A stretch of DNA of 64,000 bases, taken from positions 49,562,001 to 49,626,000 of the forward strand of contig NC_057835.1 in NCBI RefSeq assembly GCF_910594005.1, written 5' to 3'. Source of the DNA: Cervus elaphus (Eukaryota; Chordata; Mammalia; Artiodactyla; Cervidae). The position numbers and the translations under genes were made by a program. Shown here in pieces: positions 1 to 11,310 of the stretch. The notes under the pieces are model-generated. The model was not told the origin of the DNA and searched no databases. It saw nothing but the letters and a program-made list of their open reading frames with translations. Positions within the stretch are counted from its first letter, which is position 1; each line of letters begins with the position of its first letter.

Positions 1-361
1 CAAATGTTATTAAAGCATCAAGCTTCTCCCATGGGTGAATGATGCTGCCACCTCCTCCTAGGACACAGCTCTGGGGTCCAGGCTGCAGGCTTGGGTTACA
101 GGTGACATTGTATAATGAGGTCTTTCAGCCTAACCTGGTGATTGGATCTCCAAGCTCAGGGAGGACTGATAGCTCAGGTATATCCCCAAACCTATCAAAA
201 TATTTCTGAAGGGGGAGCCTCAGTAATATCCCTGTGTAACAGGCTGAAGTGTCTCATGCTATTATCAACTTCCTTTGTTCTTTACTTTTCTGATTGAGGA
301 GAGTGAAGGTCACAGAGATGCCAGTAAAGGAAACTCAGTGGAAATAATGAGCTCTCAGAAG

Positions 362-384
362 GCGGGGGGCGGGGGGGGGGGGGG
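362..384 (+). repeat. G-rich homopolymer tract
   Basis: GCGGGGGGC is followed by 14 consecutive G (371-384). Such a tract can slip during replication and can form a G-quadruplex with nearby G runs. It is a simple sequence, not a gene. Confidence 0.9.
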
Positions 385-1059
385 CATGAGGCAGATAGAG
401 AGGAAAAGAAACACCTGGATTATGAACTTGAGAAAAAGATTGCCCCAGCAGCCTCAATTTCATTGATTTGTGGGGAAGAAGGAACATATTGGGAAGGAGA
501 CAAAAGGGAACCACCTGACCTGCGAATAATCCAAAAGGAAAAATAAGTTAATTGGTCGTGGAGGCTATTTGATTATATATTTATCCTTTAAATATATATT
601 ATATCACTGCTTGCAATGGGGTAGGGTAGTTCTCCAAAGATGAATTGGGACACAATTCACAATGAGGAAGAAGACATGCCAGGCAGACAAAAGCAGCAGA
701 TGTACCTTGTACAGATTATAATATATCAAATCATATATGACCATTCAATGTACAGCTTTCAAGAACTAAGAAATGAAAAACCAAATCTGATCCTGTATGT
801 GCATTCAAATCTTTGATAATTAAAATACAATAAAATATTCTTAACATGGGAACTAACTGAACAGAGTTTGAAATTCCAGGTTTTATTTTGCATACAGAAG
901 TTTATTAAATCTTTGGTGAATAATGAATGAATTTCTTAGGTTACTAGAGCTACGCTTTGAGGTTTAACTGAACCACAAGTTCTTTATTATGACTATTTGT
1001 ATTACATATTACTTATTACATACTCAACTTTACTAGCAAGGCACCAATAGTTACGTATT

Positions 1060-1165
1060 ATAAATGCAGTAGATATAGCATATGATATATAACTATATAA
1101 CACATCCATACTATATGATTATATGCCATGTAATTACATATACATTACATATAGTATATATCAAA
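1060..1165. repeat. AT-rich low-complexity tract
   Basis: Short TATA, CATATA and TACATA motifs recur with weak self-complementarity. No mobile element family was recognised. Probably a degraded simple repeat. Confidence 0.5.
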
Positions 1166-1974
1166 TTATACTAGCAAAGCACCAACAGTAGAGATTGCTG
1201 ACTAATAGAATTCTCTAGTTGACAGAATTTTGGTAAGACGGGTTATATTTTTACCATTGGACAAGCAAGTGGTTTGAATGATCAGGGAGTCTGGGAAGGT
1301 GAATTTTACTCCAAGATTTATGTGCTGATCCCAGTTATACCTGAGAACCTAACTCCTTCAGTATCCATAGACGCACTCTTCCCTGGAAGCAGCACTCTTC
1401 GGCTCTGAACCCAATTATCCTCCGTAGTTCAGCCTTTGCTTCCATTTCAGAGCTCGTCCAGACGAGTGCTTTCTCTGGGATACATTTATTCCCTTTTAAG
1501 TATGAACAAAATGAATTGGCAATCAGAAAGACAGCCAGGGTATGATTAGCCAGAGTGTACAGGATAAACAGTGTTTTAGTTCCCCACATGTTGACAAAAT
1601 TTACAATATTGCAAATTACAAAATTCACTCTGGGTTATTCAGGGGAAATTAACATTAAATACTGAGCACCATGACTTTACTGCCCTCCTGGCCAGAGTTG
1701 GACGTCCAGATGGCATTGATTCATCTGGTAGTACATCATCGTGGGAGCCCTTTATTGGGGATTATCAGTGGCAGCACCTGGCTCCCATATTTATTCCAAC
1801 AGCGCTCCTGTTGTAACCGTAAGACCCTGATGTGAGATGATGGTACTGCCTCGAGCATTAGGATGGCATTCCAGCCCCTGTTTAAAACCTTCAAACGAGG
1901 CGGGAGCTCACTGGATAAAACTGGATGGAACAGGACCAAGCATGCGATCAAGTGGGCTCGTCCATCAGTAAGGA

Positions 1975-2170
1975 GGCAGGAGTGGGAGAGAGGAGAGAGG
2001 AAAGAGAGGAGACAGGACGCTTGTAAGGCAGGCAAGGGGAGGAAAAGGCAGGAAGAGATTGTAAAAAGGAGGAGGGGGCTGGGAAAAACCTGCCCTATCA
2101 GGCACAGGAGAGAAGGCCAAGACGGAGAGGGGGAGGCAGTGATGCCGCAGGAGAGGGAGGCCAGAGGAAC
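1975..2170 (+). repeat. Purine-rich (GGA/GAA) tract
   Basis: The plus strand is dominated by A and G with recurring GGAG and GAGA motifs. Such tracts can form triplex DNA. Degenerate simple sequence. Confidence 0.7.
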
Positions 2171-2204
2171 AAGACAGCTTTGACCCGGCCTGCCTGCAGG
2201 GAGC

Positions 2205-2262
2205 AAGGCTGCGTACTCTTCTGCGCGTGCGTATCTGCGTGTGCATGCGTGCCGGGGCCCCA
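2205..2262. other. Local CpG cluster with alternating purine-pyrimidine
   Basis: About seven CpG dinucleotides fall within some 55 bases, in a TGCGCGTGCG / GTGTGCATGCG context. This is dense for ruminant intergenic DNA, where CpG is normally depleted, and the alternation favours Z-DNA. It is too short to be a CpG island by usual criteria. Confidence 0.6.
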
Positions 2263-2484
2263 GCTTGTTAACGGAGCAGGAGATGGGCTGGGACTGGTGG
2301 CTGCGTCCAAGCTGGTGGTGGCAGTAGGGGGAATCTGAAAGTGAGAGCATCCTGAAAGTAACAGCAGTAAAACAAAAGCAAAGCAGGGACAAGTTGTATA
2401 TGTTTCAGTATAAAGAAATCTAAGAGCCTGAAAGAGGAGTGAGAAGGCCTCTAGTCTTAGTTCTGCCATTAGTAAGAGAAACAG

Positions 2485-2700
2485 TAATGGCAACGTTTGC
2501 TGGGGATTGCTATTTTCCAGGCATGGTGTAGAGGGTTTCACTTACACCCTCTTGTTTCATGTTTGCACCAAGTCCGTGCAACAGGCACTGCTATCTTACT
2601 TTGTGGGCACAGGAGGACACAGTGGGGTACCCAGCTGCTTGCCCAAGTAGCCACATGGTGAGGGGAAATGGGGGAAGAGGGGAAAGCTGGCCCGGGGTCA
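2485..2700 (+). repeat. MIR SINE, sense
   Basis: The arrangement resembles the MIR core and 3' part: loss of a few bases in TTTCACTTACACCCTC, then a stretch reading like 'ggacacagtggggtacc...cttgcccaagt.gccaca'. Diverged, so boundaries are approximate. Confidence 0.5.
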
Positions 2701-2732
2701 GAACCTACTACACTTATTCCAATCTGGGCTCC

Positions 2733-2938
2733 AAGTTTTTTTGTTTTGTTTTGTTTTTTAATGTGGACCACTTTTTTTTTTGTCTTTATTAAATTTGTTG
2801 TAATATTGCTTCTGTTGTTTATGTTCTGGTGTTTTGGCCACAAGGCATGCAGGATCTTAGCTCCCTGGTCAGGGATCATACTGGCACCCCGTGCATTGGA
2901 AAGCAAAGCTTTAACCGCTGGACAGGCAGGGAAGTCCC
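2733..2938 (-). mobile_element. CHR-type tRNA SINE, antisense
   Basis: The right end carries the reverse complement of the CHR head: CTCCCTGGTCAGGGATCATA, then an alternative of the 'ttaaccactggacca..agggaagtcc' end at 2910-2938. Poly-T tracts near 2733-2781 represent the tail. CHR SINEs are Cetartiodactyla-specific tRNA-derived elements. Confidence 0.8.
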
Positions 2939-3593
2939 TGAGCTAAGGTTTTCATCTGGCAAAACATTTAGCCATTACCAACATCGTGAGATCACTAACC
3001 AGGCACCTGCTGAGATTCCTTCCTGCTTTTTAAGCCAGGGCAACACATAAAGTCCTTTACTACCCGGTGGCCCAGGGGTCCTTTTCTAAATCCTTTCTCC
3101 TTCAAAGCAACTTTTCATATCATGAGGGAAGAGGGTGACATGAACACAAGTAAACACTGGAACTACTTTTCCGATTTGTTTTAATCAGGATGGCTGATGA
3201 GGAGAAAGCTTTGTTCTAGAACTATAAGTGGCCAAGTTGATACACAAGCTGTGATGGACAGCTGATAAAGTTTACGGAAGAGAGGAGAAAAGAGAATTCC
3301 TGAGTGTGAATGAGGCAATTAGTGTAGGAGTAGAAGGAAGTATCAGGCTCACATCTGGGAGCTCTGGTCATGCCCACTCTTTCCCAAATCTTATAAACAG
3401 CTTCCTTAGCAAAGCACCAAAGTCCTGCCTGATGCCAGAAGTCTAAAGCCAGTGCAACAGTGGTGCCCACAGCAAGCAATGAACTATGAGTACCATGTCT
3501 CTAAAGTAGACCCTCCATGAAAATGTGACCCACGATAGTTCCTATCTCTGGTGGGATGTTTTCTTACTGGTGTGGGCAGTTGGGACTGTTCAG

Positions 3594-4193
3594 TTCAATT
3601 CAGCTCAGTCACTCAGTAGTGTCCAACTCTTTGTGACCTCATGAACCGCAGCATGCCAGGCCTCCCTGTCCATCACCAACTCCCGGAGCTTACTCAAACT
3701 CATGTCCATTGAGTCGGTGATGCCATTCAACCATCTCATCCTCTGTCGTCCCCTTCTTCTCCTGCCTTCTATCCTTCCCGGTATCAGGGTCTTTTCCAAT
3801 GAGCTGACCCTTTGCATCAGGTGGCCAAAGTATTGGAGTTTCAGCTTCAGCATCAGTCCCTCCCGTGAATACTCAGGACTGATTTTCTTTAGGATGGACT
3901 GGTTGGATCTCCTTGCAGTCCAAGGGACTTGCAAGAGTCTTCTCCAACACCACAGTTCATAAGCATCAATTCTTCAGCTCTCAGCTTTCTTGACAGTCCA
4001 ACTATCACATCCATACATGACTACTGAAAAAAACCATAGCTTTGACTAGACAGACCTTTGTTGGCAAAGTAATGTTTCTGCTTTTTAATATGCTGTCTAG
4101 GTTGGTCATAGCTTTTCTTCCAAGAAGCAAGCGTCTTTTAATTTCATGGCTACAGTCACCATCTTCAGTGATTTTGGAGTCCAGAAAAATAAA
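3594..4193 (-). mobile_element. Bov-B (RTE) LINE 3' fragment, antisense
   Basis: Read on the minus strand this is the last ~600 bases of Bov-B, covering the reverse-transcriptase C-terminal part (motifs such as KRRLLLGRKAMTNLDSILKS and LKLQYFGHLMQRVSSLEKTL) and the short 3' end. The reading frame is broken, so the copy is dead. The insertion is framed by GGGACTGTTCAG (3582-3593) and GGGACTTTTCAG (4194-4205), a 12-base target-site duplication with one difference. Confidence 0.93.
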
Positions 4194-4720
4194 GGGACTT
4201 TTCAGTAGATAGGAATTGGGTAAGGGCTTTGCAGGGAGACATGAGAGCAAAAAATACAGCCTCTCTTTAGTGTAGATTTTATTGAAGAAAGGACTCAGCA
4301 AATCACAGGAAATCATCCTAAGATCTCATGCGCTCATCTTCCTGAAGTCTTCATGGGTGTTGTTCACAAATCTCTTGTCCCAGATTCTCCCAGCTGGTCT
4401 GGGTCTGTGCCCCCAGCAGCCCTGGGCATCCCCTCAACTTCTCTCCTGCTCACATCCTGCTCCTTCCAGAGCCGTGGCATCAGCAGTCACATTGCTGCCC
4501 TGGGGCTGTTGCCAGCATTCAGGAAGTCTGGTCAGGTCTGATTGCTCATCTCTGTCTGGGGTCAGCCCCCTGGAATACTGGTGAACAGAACTTTAAATCT
4601 CCTTATAGAGAGAAAGGAAGGAGCTAAAAATAGAAACTGATAAGAAGAAGACTTGGAATTCCGGGAGAATTAACAAGAAGGCTTAGGATCAAAATGATAA
4701 GCAGATTAGTGGATTTTTTA

Positions 4721-4995
4721 AAAATAATTTTACTTATTTATTTATAATATGTACTGGGTCTTCGTTGCTGCATGGGCTTTTCTCTAGTTGTTAGGAGAGG
4801 GGACGACTCTCTAGTTCTGGTGCATGGGCTTCTCACTGTGGTGACTTTTGTTGTGGAACATGGCTCTAGAGCACAGACTCAGTAGTTGTGCCCAGGCTTA
4901 GTGGCTCTGCAGCATGTGGGATCATCCCGGATCAGGGATTGAACCCATGTTTCCTGCATTGACATTCTTTACCACTGAACCACCAGGGAAGCCCC
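4721..4995 (-). mobile_element. CHR-type SINE, antisense, near full length
   Basis: It contains the whole antisense CHR body ('gggtcttcgttgctgc' through 'accactgaaccaccagggaagcc'). Flanks AGTGGATTTTTTA (4708-4720) and AGTGGGTGTTTTA (4996-5008) form a probable aged target-site duplication with two mismatches. Confidence 0.9.
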
Positions 4996-5008
4996 AGTGG
5001 GTGTTTTA

Positions 5009-6290
5009 GTGAGTGGTAAGTTGGAATAAGGCAAAGAAGAGACAGGAAGAAAGAACAGTTAGGGTATTTTAAACATAAAATAAAGCAAAAAGAACTAGAA
5101 AAACCTAACGTCTTCTTGTTGATCTTAAAACAGATTGAACAAAATGACTATAATTTTACATAATATTAAATATAATTATAAATGTTTTTCATAGTATCCA
5201 TTAGAAAAATTATATTTTAGCCTCGGTGCCTTTAGTGGAATTGAAAAAGATGACCCCACAGTTTGCTACCTTTGAAAAGAGATTTGTAAGAAACTCATAG
5301 AAGAATTTAATGATACCAAACCTACACTGGGATGGCGTAGGGGAGGGGCCACGCCTTCACTTAAGTACTTCCGCCTTCTTCCCTCCCTCCCATCCCTGCC
5401 AAATGGAGATCAGACACATGTGTCAAGGGGACTGGGTCACTTCGTCTGCATATTAACTGTTATATTAAGATTTGCAGCAAAAAGACAGTCCATTAAAGTT
5501 TTGCCTCTGAAGAGGGAAAGGAGTGGAAATGAATTATCAGCTGAAGGACATTTTTAGCAGAGATCTTTTAGCATTCATTATGACTATTTAAGACTAATTG
5601 AAATCAATTGTTCCAGCTCTACCCGGTTCAGTTTTGCCCTTGGGAGAGCTTGATTTCTTCCCACCTCTGGATCAACAAATAGTGTTCTGATTTGTTAGCT
5701 CTGTAAAAAGATCCAAGAGGCCTCACTGAAGCAATTCAGCTTTTAAAATAGACTGTTTCACAAGAATGCAGAACTGGGATGGACTCCCATTCTCATGAGA
5801 AGCAAGGGGCAGGCCAGATGCTGTGGGCTACGATGGGAACAAGACGCTCAATGAAAAATAAAATTGGCCAGATCAATGGCGCACAAAGCTGAGGGCAGTT
5901 TCCTGAAGCAGCATCTAGATGGTACCAAGAAAGCCATTTGCAAGGGAGAAGTTATTCATCCTATGTCTTCCACAGGCCTACTCAGAAAAGTACAGCCCAG
6001 CATCACTGGGTCGTTCTGTCTTTAAACTTGCTATACTCTTGAGTTCATTTTCCTAGTCAGATGTACAGTTGGATTATGAGATTTGAGAGCAGCGAGGAAA
6101 GGCTTACAATTGAAATGTAACCTGTATGATCTTTCCTTTGTGCCTGATTTGTTGTTAATCGAAGCTGAATTACATTATCATATTAATTACAGGAGAGACC
6201 AGGGTGAAAAAGAATGGGACACAGTTTTGCTGGGAAATTAGACGGTATTTTCTTTCAGAAGAGTGGGTACCAGAAAGAGCATTGAACCAG
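5009..6290. other. Intergenic, mostly unique sequence
   Basis: No gene and no recognised repeat. Base composition is ordinary and AT-rich. A conserved non-coding element is possible, but conservation cannot be judged from one sequence. Confidence 0.5.
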
Positions 6291-6294
6291 GAAT

Positions 6295-6445
6295 GGGGTC
6301 TAGGGTTTGAGTTTTTTCTTTGTTTCTTATTAATTACATAACCTTGGGTAATCCATTTGGAATTTAAGAATCTCCGTTTTTCTCACTATAAAATTGGGAT
6401 AATAGCATCTCCCCTAACAACCTTACAGGGCTACTGTGTTTATAA
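6295..6445 (-). repeat. MIR SINE, antisense
   Basis: The 'ggtctagggtttgagtt ... attacataaccttgggtaa ... ctcactataaaattgggata' arrangement matches the reverse complement of the MIR core region. Diverged. Confidence 0.6.
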
Positions 6446-6450
6446 CTCAG

Positions 6451-6496
6451 GGTGATCAAGGGAAGATGAGGGATCACCTTGATCTTCCCTTGATCA
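6451..6496. other. Perfect 15-bp hairpin
   Basis: TGATCAAGGGAAGAT (6453-6467) and its exact reverse complement ATCTTCCCTTGATCA (6482-6496) flank a 14-base loop. A second, competing inverted pair, GGTGATC (6451-6457) with GATCACC (6472-6478), overlaps it. No transposon ends were recognised around it. Confidence 0.85.
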
Positions 6497-6499
6497 GGT

Positions 6500-7224
6500 T
6501 ATGTGGAGCCTGAAGCTTACAGAATTTGGGGTACCCTGGTCAAAAAATAGAATTACCAAGTCATAAAAACAAATTACATATAATGTGGAATTTAGAATAA
6601 GAAATCACTGTATGTTATGAAAACCATATTCCCACCTCAAATTTATTTTAGCCAGATGTCAAAAATATTTCAAAGAATGTGGCCAGGAAGAGACACTTGA
6701 AAGAAGAGTCAGAGTAAAGAGAAAGCGTGGTCATAACAAACTGCACAGTTAAAATATCCACTTTTGCAAATTTTACAAAAACACAGAGCGTGTGAACATA
6801 TTGCCAGGGTCTCGGAAGGGGCTTGTACCTGTGAGAGACCCAGCAACCAAAGCATTTTGAGCTTCATGGTAAATCAGTTTCTGAGATAATGTTTGTTAAA
6901 GATCTTTGTGAACTGTAGAGCACAACACAGATGAAAGGCATTGTTTCCCCTTTTCCATTTCCAGAGTTGTTGCCTGCCGGGAAGTCTATTTAACTGGCTA
7001 CTATTATAATTCTGTTTTAGTAAACTGGATGCAAATTGGGGTTTAGATGATATGTATCACAGCCGCAACCTAAATTATTCGGTTCAAAGAGCATATTTAT
7101 TTAAATTTTCTTTCTCTGAATATACACACCCAATTGCGTTTATAAAGCAGGCATTAGCTTTATAAATGACTCATTCACAGTTTCTAAAATATTTTTTATT
7201 TGAGCCTCGTTTTATCTATCATTA
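6500..7224. other. Intergenic, no feature seen
   Basis: AT-rich unique sequence with no recognised repeat or coding potential. Confidence 0.5.
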
Positions 7225-7700
7225 GGTAACAAATCATCCCCAAACTTCGTAGCTTAAAACAATAACATCATGTGTGATTTCTCATGCTTCCTGTTAGTCA
7301 GTTACTTGAGAATGGCTTAGATGAGTGATTCTGGCAAGGGGTTTCTCATATTGCTGCAGTAGAGTTTTGGTTAGAGCTGCAGTCATCTGTAGGCTTAACT
7401 AAGACTAGAGGATTTCTTCCAAGATGCTCACATAGTTGGCAAGTTGGTACTGACTATTGGTCACCTGCCTGGTTTTCCACATGTGATACTTTCCCAGGCT
7501 GCTTACATGTCCTCACAGCGTAGTGACTGGCTTCTCCCAGAGCAAGCAATCTAAGGGAGAGAAAGAGAGAGCCCACAGAAGTCATTTTACCATTTATGAC
7601 CTAGTCTAGGAAGTCATCAGCATCATTTCCCTTGCATATTTTTGGTTCAGGAAGTTAGAAGTCAGTCCAGATTCAAGTGAAGGCAACAAAAGCCTCTTCT
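7225..7700. repeat. Old eutherian interspersed repeat, class not assigned
   Basis: The phrase 'aggtaacaaatcatccccaaacttcgtagcttaaaacaataaca' and later parts (the 'gagagaaagagagagccc' segment and 'tatgacctagtctaggaagtcat') resemble a common ancient eutherian repeat whose family name I cannot give with confidence. It carries no coding sequence. Confidence 0.45.
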
Positions 7701-7879
7701 ATCAGTAAAGGATTATCAACACCACATGGTCAAAGGAGAGGTTACAATGCAATGTAAATTGGAGCAACTATTTTTGGAAAAGATGTATGTACAAGCCTCA
7801 TATAAACTTGGGAGACTGATTGAGCAAACCTTTTCATCTTTATTCACCCAGAGGGAAAACGTCAAAGCACTTTGTCAGG

Positions 7880-8100
7880 AAGAAATCTAATATTCCTGGG
7901 TCCAAATCCACCCTCTATACTATAGCTATACTATAGCTAATTTCTCTGAACTCTTCTGAAAAGAAGGTACTTAGCCTCTCAGGATTTCTCTTGACATGTT
8001 TGTTAACTCTCATACATGATTCTCATAAGGCTTAAATGAGATAAGTTCTATTAGGGGGTCAGCCCTGTGTCTGGCACAAAGTACATGCTCAATAAAATGG
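7880..8100 (-). repeat. MIR-like fragment, antisense
   Basis: It contains 'ttctcataaggcttaaatgagataa' and ends 'tggcacaaagtacatgctcaataaa', which resembles the MIR/L2-type 3' ends common in mammals. Strongly diverged; class uncertain. Confidence 0.4.
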
Positions 8101-10390
8101 TAGGTACAGTTTGGAGATGAGAAAACACCAACTGAAACATTAAGTATTTTCTCATTAAATAATTTCTCAAGGTTATAAGCTACAAAAAAATCAAAGTATC
8201 AAAAATCTTTTAACGTAAAGAGGAATAATTTCTTCATCATAGTAGGGCCCTTCACCAAACAAATAAATGACTGACCTTTGTGTGTGTATATAATTCATAT
8301 ATAACTTGTTCATATAGCTTGATTATAAGTAGAAGCCCTTCTTTTAGTCTATCTTCAAACACCAAGGGGAAAGTTAAATCTCTTCAGTTCCAGATGCCCA
8401 TTGTTTATGTTTGGATGATAAATGTGATTCACATTATTGATGAAAGAAGCACTGAACTTGTGAATCACTTTTTAATTATTCAATTGGATATAATACACAA
8501 TATGTGAAATTAATAGGAGCCTCAGTCTGGAGCAAATTTCCATTTTTTCCCCCTTAGTTAACAGATTTGGTATAAACAATAACATAGCTGAGTTTAGCAC
8601 ACAGGAACATGTGGCCACAGTTTTCCATTGTTAGACATATTGACTAATTATTTTCTCTTTTCTTGAATATTAAAGATGATTAAGGGGCTTTGTTTACCTA
8701 ACATTATTCTAGCCATGTTTGTTGGGAGGTTGAGGGGAAGGGTTGGCAGAAAGTGTTTAATGCACTAAACACAAGGTTTCCATAATTCATTAGCTCCACT
8801 TTTGCACACCTTCCTGTGCATTTACAGAGTCTGCATTCATTACACAGTGATGGATGGAATGCTGATTAAATACTTTGTGTTGCTCTTGTCTAGAATACCT
8901 TTTTTCACGTTAATTTTTAAAATTTTAAAATGGTGTTCTTAAAAATGGCTGAATGTTTATACCAGAATTGAACAGCAGACTTAACCAGAGTTATCAGGAA
9001 TTTGACAAATGAAAACTTGCTTTCCCTTGACCTCTGTTTACTCTTTCCCATTAAGACTAAGAAACAATGCACATGAAAAGATGAAGCCTTGAGTTAAGCT
9101 TTCAGCAATTCTTGAGTTCTTCACAGTATTTATAATACTGTGAAGGGTAGCTTCCACCCCTGGGGAAGTTAGTGATACTTGGAAAGCTTGCTTATTTCAT
9201 CTCCCTTTAGGAGAATCACTGAGTTCCTTCACATATTAAAGGTTCTCAGAAATCAAGTAACAAAATCCATTTAGTTTGTTTTAACTCAGTGTCTCTGAAG
9301 TGTGTTTGAACAGGGAGTTTTTTTTTGTTCTTTGTTTTTTTTTCAAAGAACTTCAATTGACACCTCCTGGACTCTCATCCTCTTTTGTGGGCTACATTCA
9401 CTGTTCCAGAGTAGATATGTAATACCATTTTACTTAGCAAAGCTCATACTGATGGATATTTTAGTTGTTAGCAAATTTTTGCTATTTTCAACCCCCAGTT
9501 TGTAAATGGTAGCATATATTCATAATTATTGTCACTAATAGATGTCCAAAAGTAGGATGCACGATCTTGATATATAAGCCACAAATCAGCTTCCTGAACA
9601 TCACTAAAGTTGCTCCATGGAAACCCAGAAACAATAATCTCCATTCTGCAGTGGGGATGTCATGGTGGTTCCATAGTGGCAATTAGAACAAGAGGTCCTG
9701 ACCTTCAGGGACAGACAAAGCCCCATGTGCTATATTTCTATGGAAGCCAGCTCTCTGCTTCATTCCTGCTTCCCCTCTGGGTGTGGATATTTTGTTTTCA
9801 TCAGTTTTAAAGTTTGCCGCAGAGGTATCAGCTGAACACCTCTGACCTCCTGGCTGAGAAACCCTGGGGATAATGTGCCCTGCTTCCACTCAGGTAGCCC
9901 CTGGAATGTATGAGTTAACTGCACAGGGCATCCAGAGAGCGCTCTCCTCTGCATGGCCCTCTGTCCAGACTTACTCATTTTCTGCTGTTGACTGGTTACA
10001 AAAATCAGCAGTGCCTGGAGCTCAGGAAGCAACTCTCCAAAGACCATCTGTTTCTGAGGGCACCAGCGAAACTTGTCTCTGCTTCGTTTACAGCTCCTGT
10101 TTTCATTGGTGAATATACTTTCTCAGTGAACACTTGGCCAAATGATTTGCAATTGGGAATCAGATATATTCTTATGTATAAACAGGATCATCATTTCATG
10201 TATTTTGGAAAAACTCTGAACCCATCTAATTCTCATTATGGCTGTGACTTTGCATAAAGCCTGACCTAACCATATGACTGATTACTTTCCAGAACAAACC
10301 TGCTTTGTCTGTGCTGCTGTGTCCAAAATCACTAGCTGACATTGCACTCACTCTTGTATCCAAGCATCACTAGTTGACACCATTCCTTCT
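8101..10390. other. Intergenic, mostly unique sequence
   Basis: No gene is supported. The open frames at 9302-10257 lack splice context and similarity to anything I know. It holds one perfect short hairpin (9119-9145). The rest is AT-rich unique DNA. Confidence 0.5.
9119..9145. other. Perfect 12-bp palindrome hairpin
   Basis: CTTCACAGTATT (9119-9130) pairs exactly with AATACTGTGAAG (9134-9145) across a three-base loop TAT. No mobile-element context was recognised. Confidence 0.85.
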
Positions 10391-10394
10391 TCCC

Positions 10395-10680
10395 AAAATA
10401 ACTGCCGTGCTTCATCCCTTTTCTTCACCCCATATCCTTTCTCTCCAATGTTATGAGTTTTATCTGTTCTTCAGGACTTAGATCCTGTCTTCCAAAAGCC
10501 TGCCCTGCTCTCCTTACCCCAAAATGATCATTATTTTTTCATTGTTTTGGCCTTCTCCATATTTAGACTTACATCCTCATTTATCTTTTAAAGAAAATTC
10601 TATGTACTTTGTCTTCAATTGGATTATAGGCATTTTGAAGTCAGTGACTGTCTTCACCATTTCAGACTGAAGAAACATAC
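10395..10680 (+). repeat. Probable L2 LINE 3' fragment, sense
   Basis: The pyrimidine-rich start, 'cagcctgccctgctctcc'-like middle and 'gattataggcattttgaagtcagtgactgtctt' resemble the L2 3' UTR. Very diverged. Confidence 0.45.
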
Positions 10681-10694
10681 TTCTCTCATTACTA

Positions 10695-10905
10695 GAGAAT
10701 AGCAAATAATCCCCCACCTTTTGGGCACCAGGGACCGGTTTCATGGAAGACAATTTTTCCACGGACCATGGGAGGGAGAGGGATGGTTTTGGAATGATTC
10801 AAGCACATTACATTTATTGTGTACTTTATTTCTTTTATTATTACATCAGCTCCACCTTAGATCAGGCATTAGATCCAGGAGGCTGGGGACCCCTGGGTTA
10901 TAGGA
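10695..10905. repeat. DNA-transposon fossil (hAT-like)
   Basis: The left part has 'gggcaccagggaccggtttcatggaagacaatttttccacgg' and the right end 'ggctggggacccctgg', both typical of an old eutherian non-autonomous DNA transposon with a GGGGTCCCC-type terminus. The family name is not certain. Confidence 0.6.
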
Positions 10906-11061
10906 CAAAAGAACATATGACATATGCTCAAATAGACATAGAAGCTAATGAGTGATTCTTATGAACTTTTGCAGCTCTCTTCATCTGTATTTGAATATTT
11001 GAAAATAACATATGGCATATTCACACTAAGCCACAGCACTTGGAGTTTTCTTTCATTTTCT

Positions 11062-11086
11062 CTAAGGTGGAAAATTTCCACCTTAG
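11062..11086. other. Near-perfect 25-bp palindrome
   Basis: CTAAGGTGGAAA (11062-11073), one A, then TTTCCACCTTAG (11075-11086): a 12-bp arm and its exact reverse complement with a single central base. No family was recognised. Confidence 0.85.
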
Positions 11087-11204
11087 TTTTCTGTCCTTAA
11101 AAACTATGTGTTTATACAATTGGAAAATTAGAATGTCTCATTGCAAATATTTCTCAGAATTTTAAGCCAAGAGGGTGCTAGGGGTACTTGTCTCATGTGT
11201 TGAC

Positions 11205-11310
11205 TGATTTACTGAGTCAAACATTTATTGAGATCCTGCTACATATCAGAACCCATCCTAGGTTCTGGAATTCAGCAGTGAATAAGACAAACACAGCCCC
11301 TACCCTCAAG
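11205..11310 (-). repeat. L2 LINE 3' end, antisense
   Basis: 'aacatttattgagatcctgctacatatcag ... aggttctggaattcagcagtgaataagac' is the reverse complement of the L2 3' terminus. Confidence 0.65.

Larger units (their letters stand above)
1..1334. other. Intergenic, AT-rich, no gene seen
   Basis: No exon, splice-bounded reading frame or repeat that I recognise was found. Two local oddities are listed separately: a run of 14 G at 371-384 and a tract of short alternating TA/CA segments around 1060-1165. The 63-codon open frame here runs through the G-run as poly-Gly and looks like chance. Confidence 0.6.
1335..2480. other. Repeat-poor, GC-richer intergenic segment
   Basis: This segment is free of the usual ruminant SINEs and holds a strongly purine-biased stretch (about 1975-2170) followed by a CpG cluster (2205-2262). 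Several overlapping open frames of 93-218 codons occur on both strands. Their low-complexity composition (Arg/Lys/Glu or Leu/Ser/Pro) follows from the purine/pyrimidine bias. No frame resembles a protein family I know. It could be a regulatory element or a non-coding RNA promoter; nothing in the sequence proves that. Confidence 0.4.

Noticed and set aside
1736..2392. 218-codon minus-strand frame and overlapping frames
   Set aside because: Composition follows from the purine/pyrimidine-biased tract; no domain, no splice context, several mutually overlapping frames.
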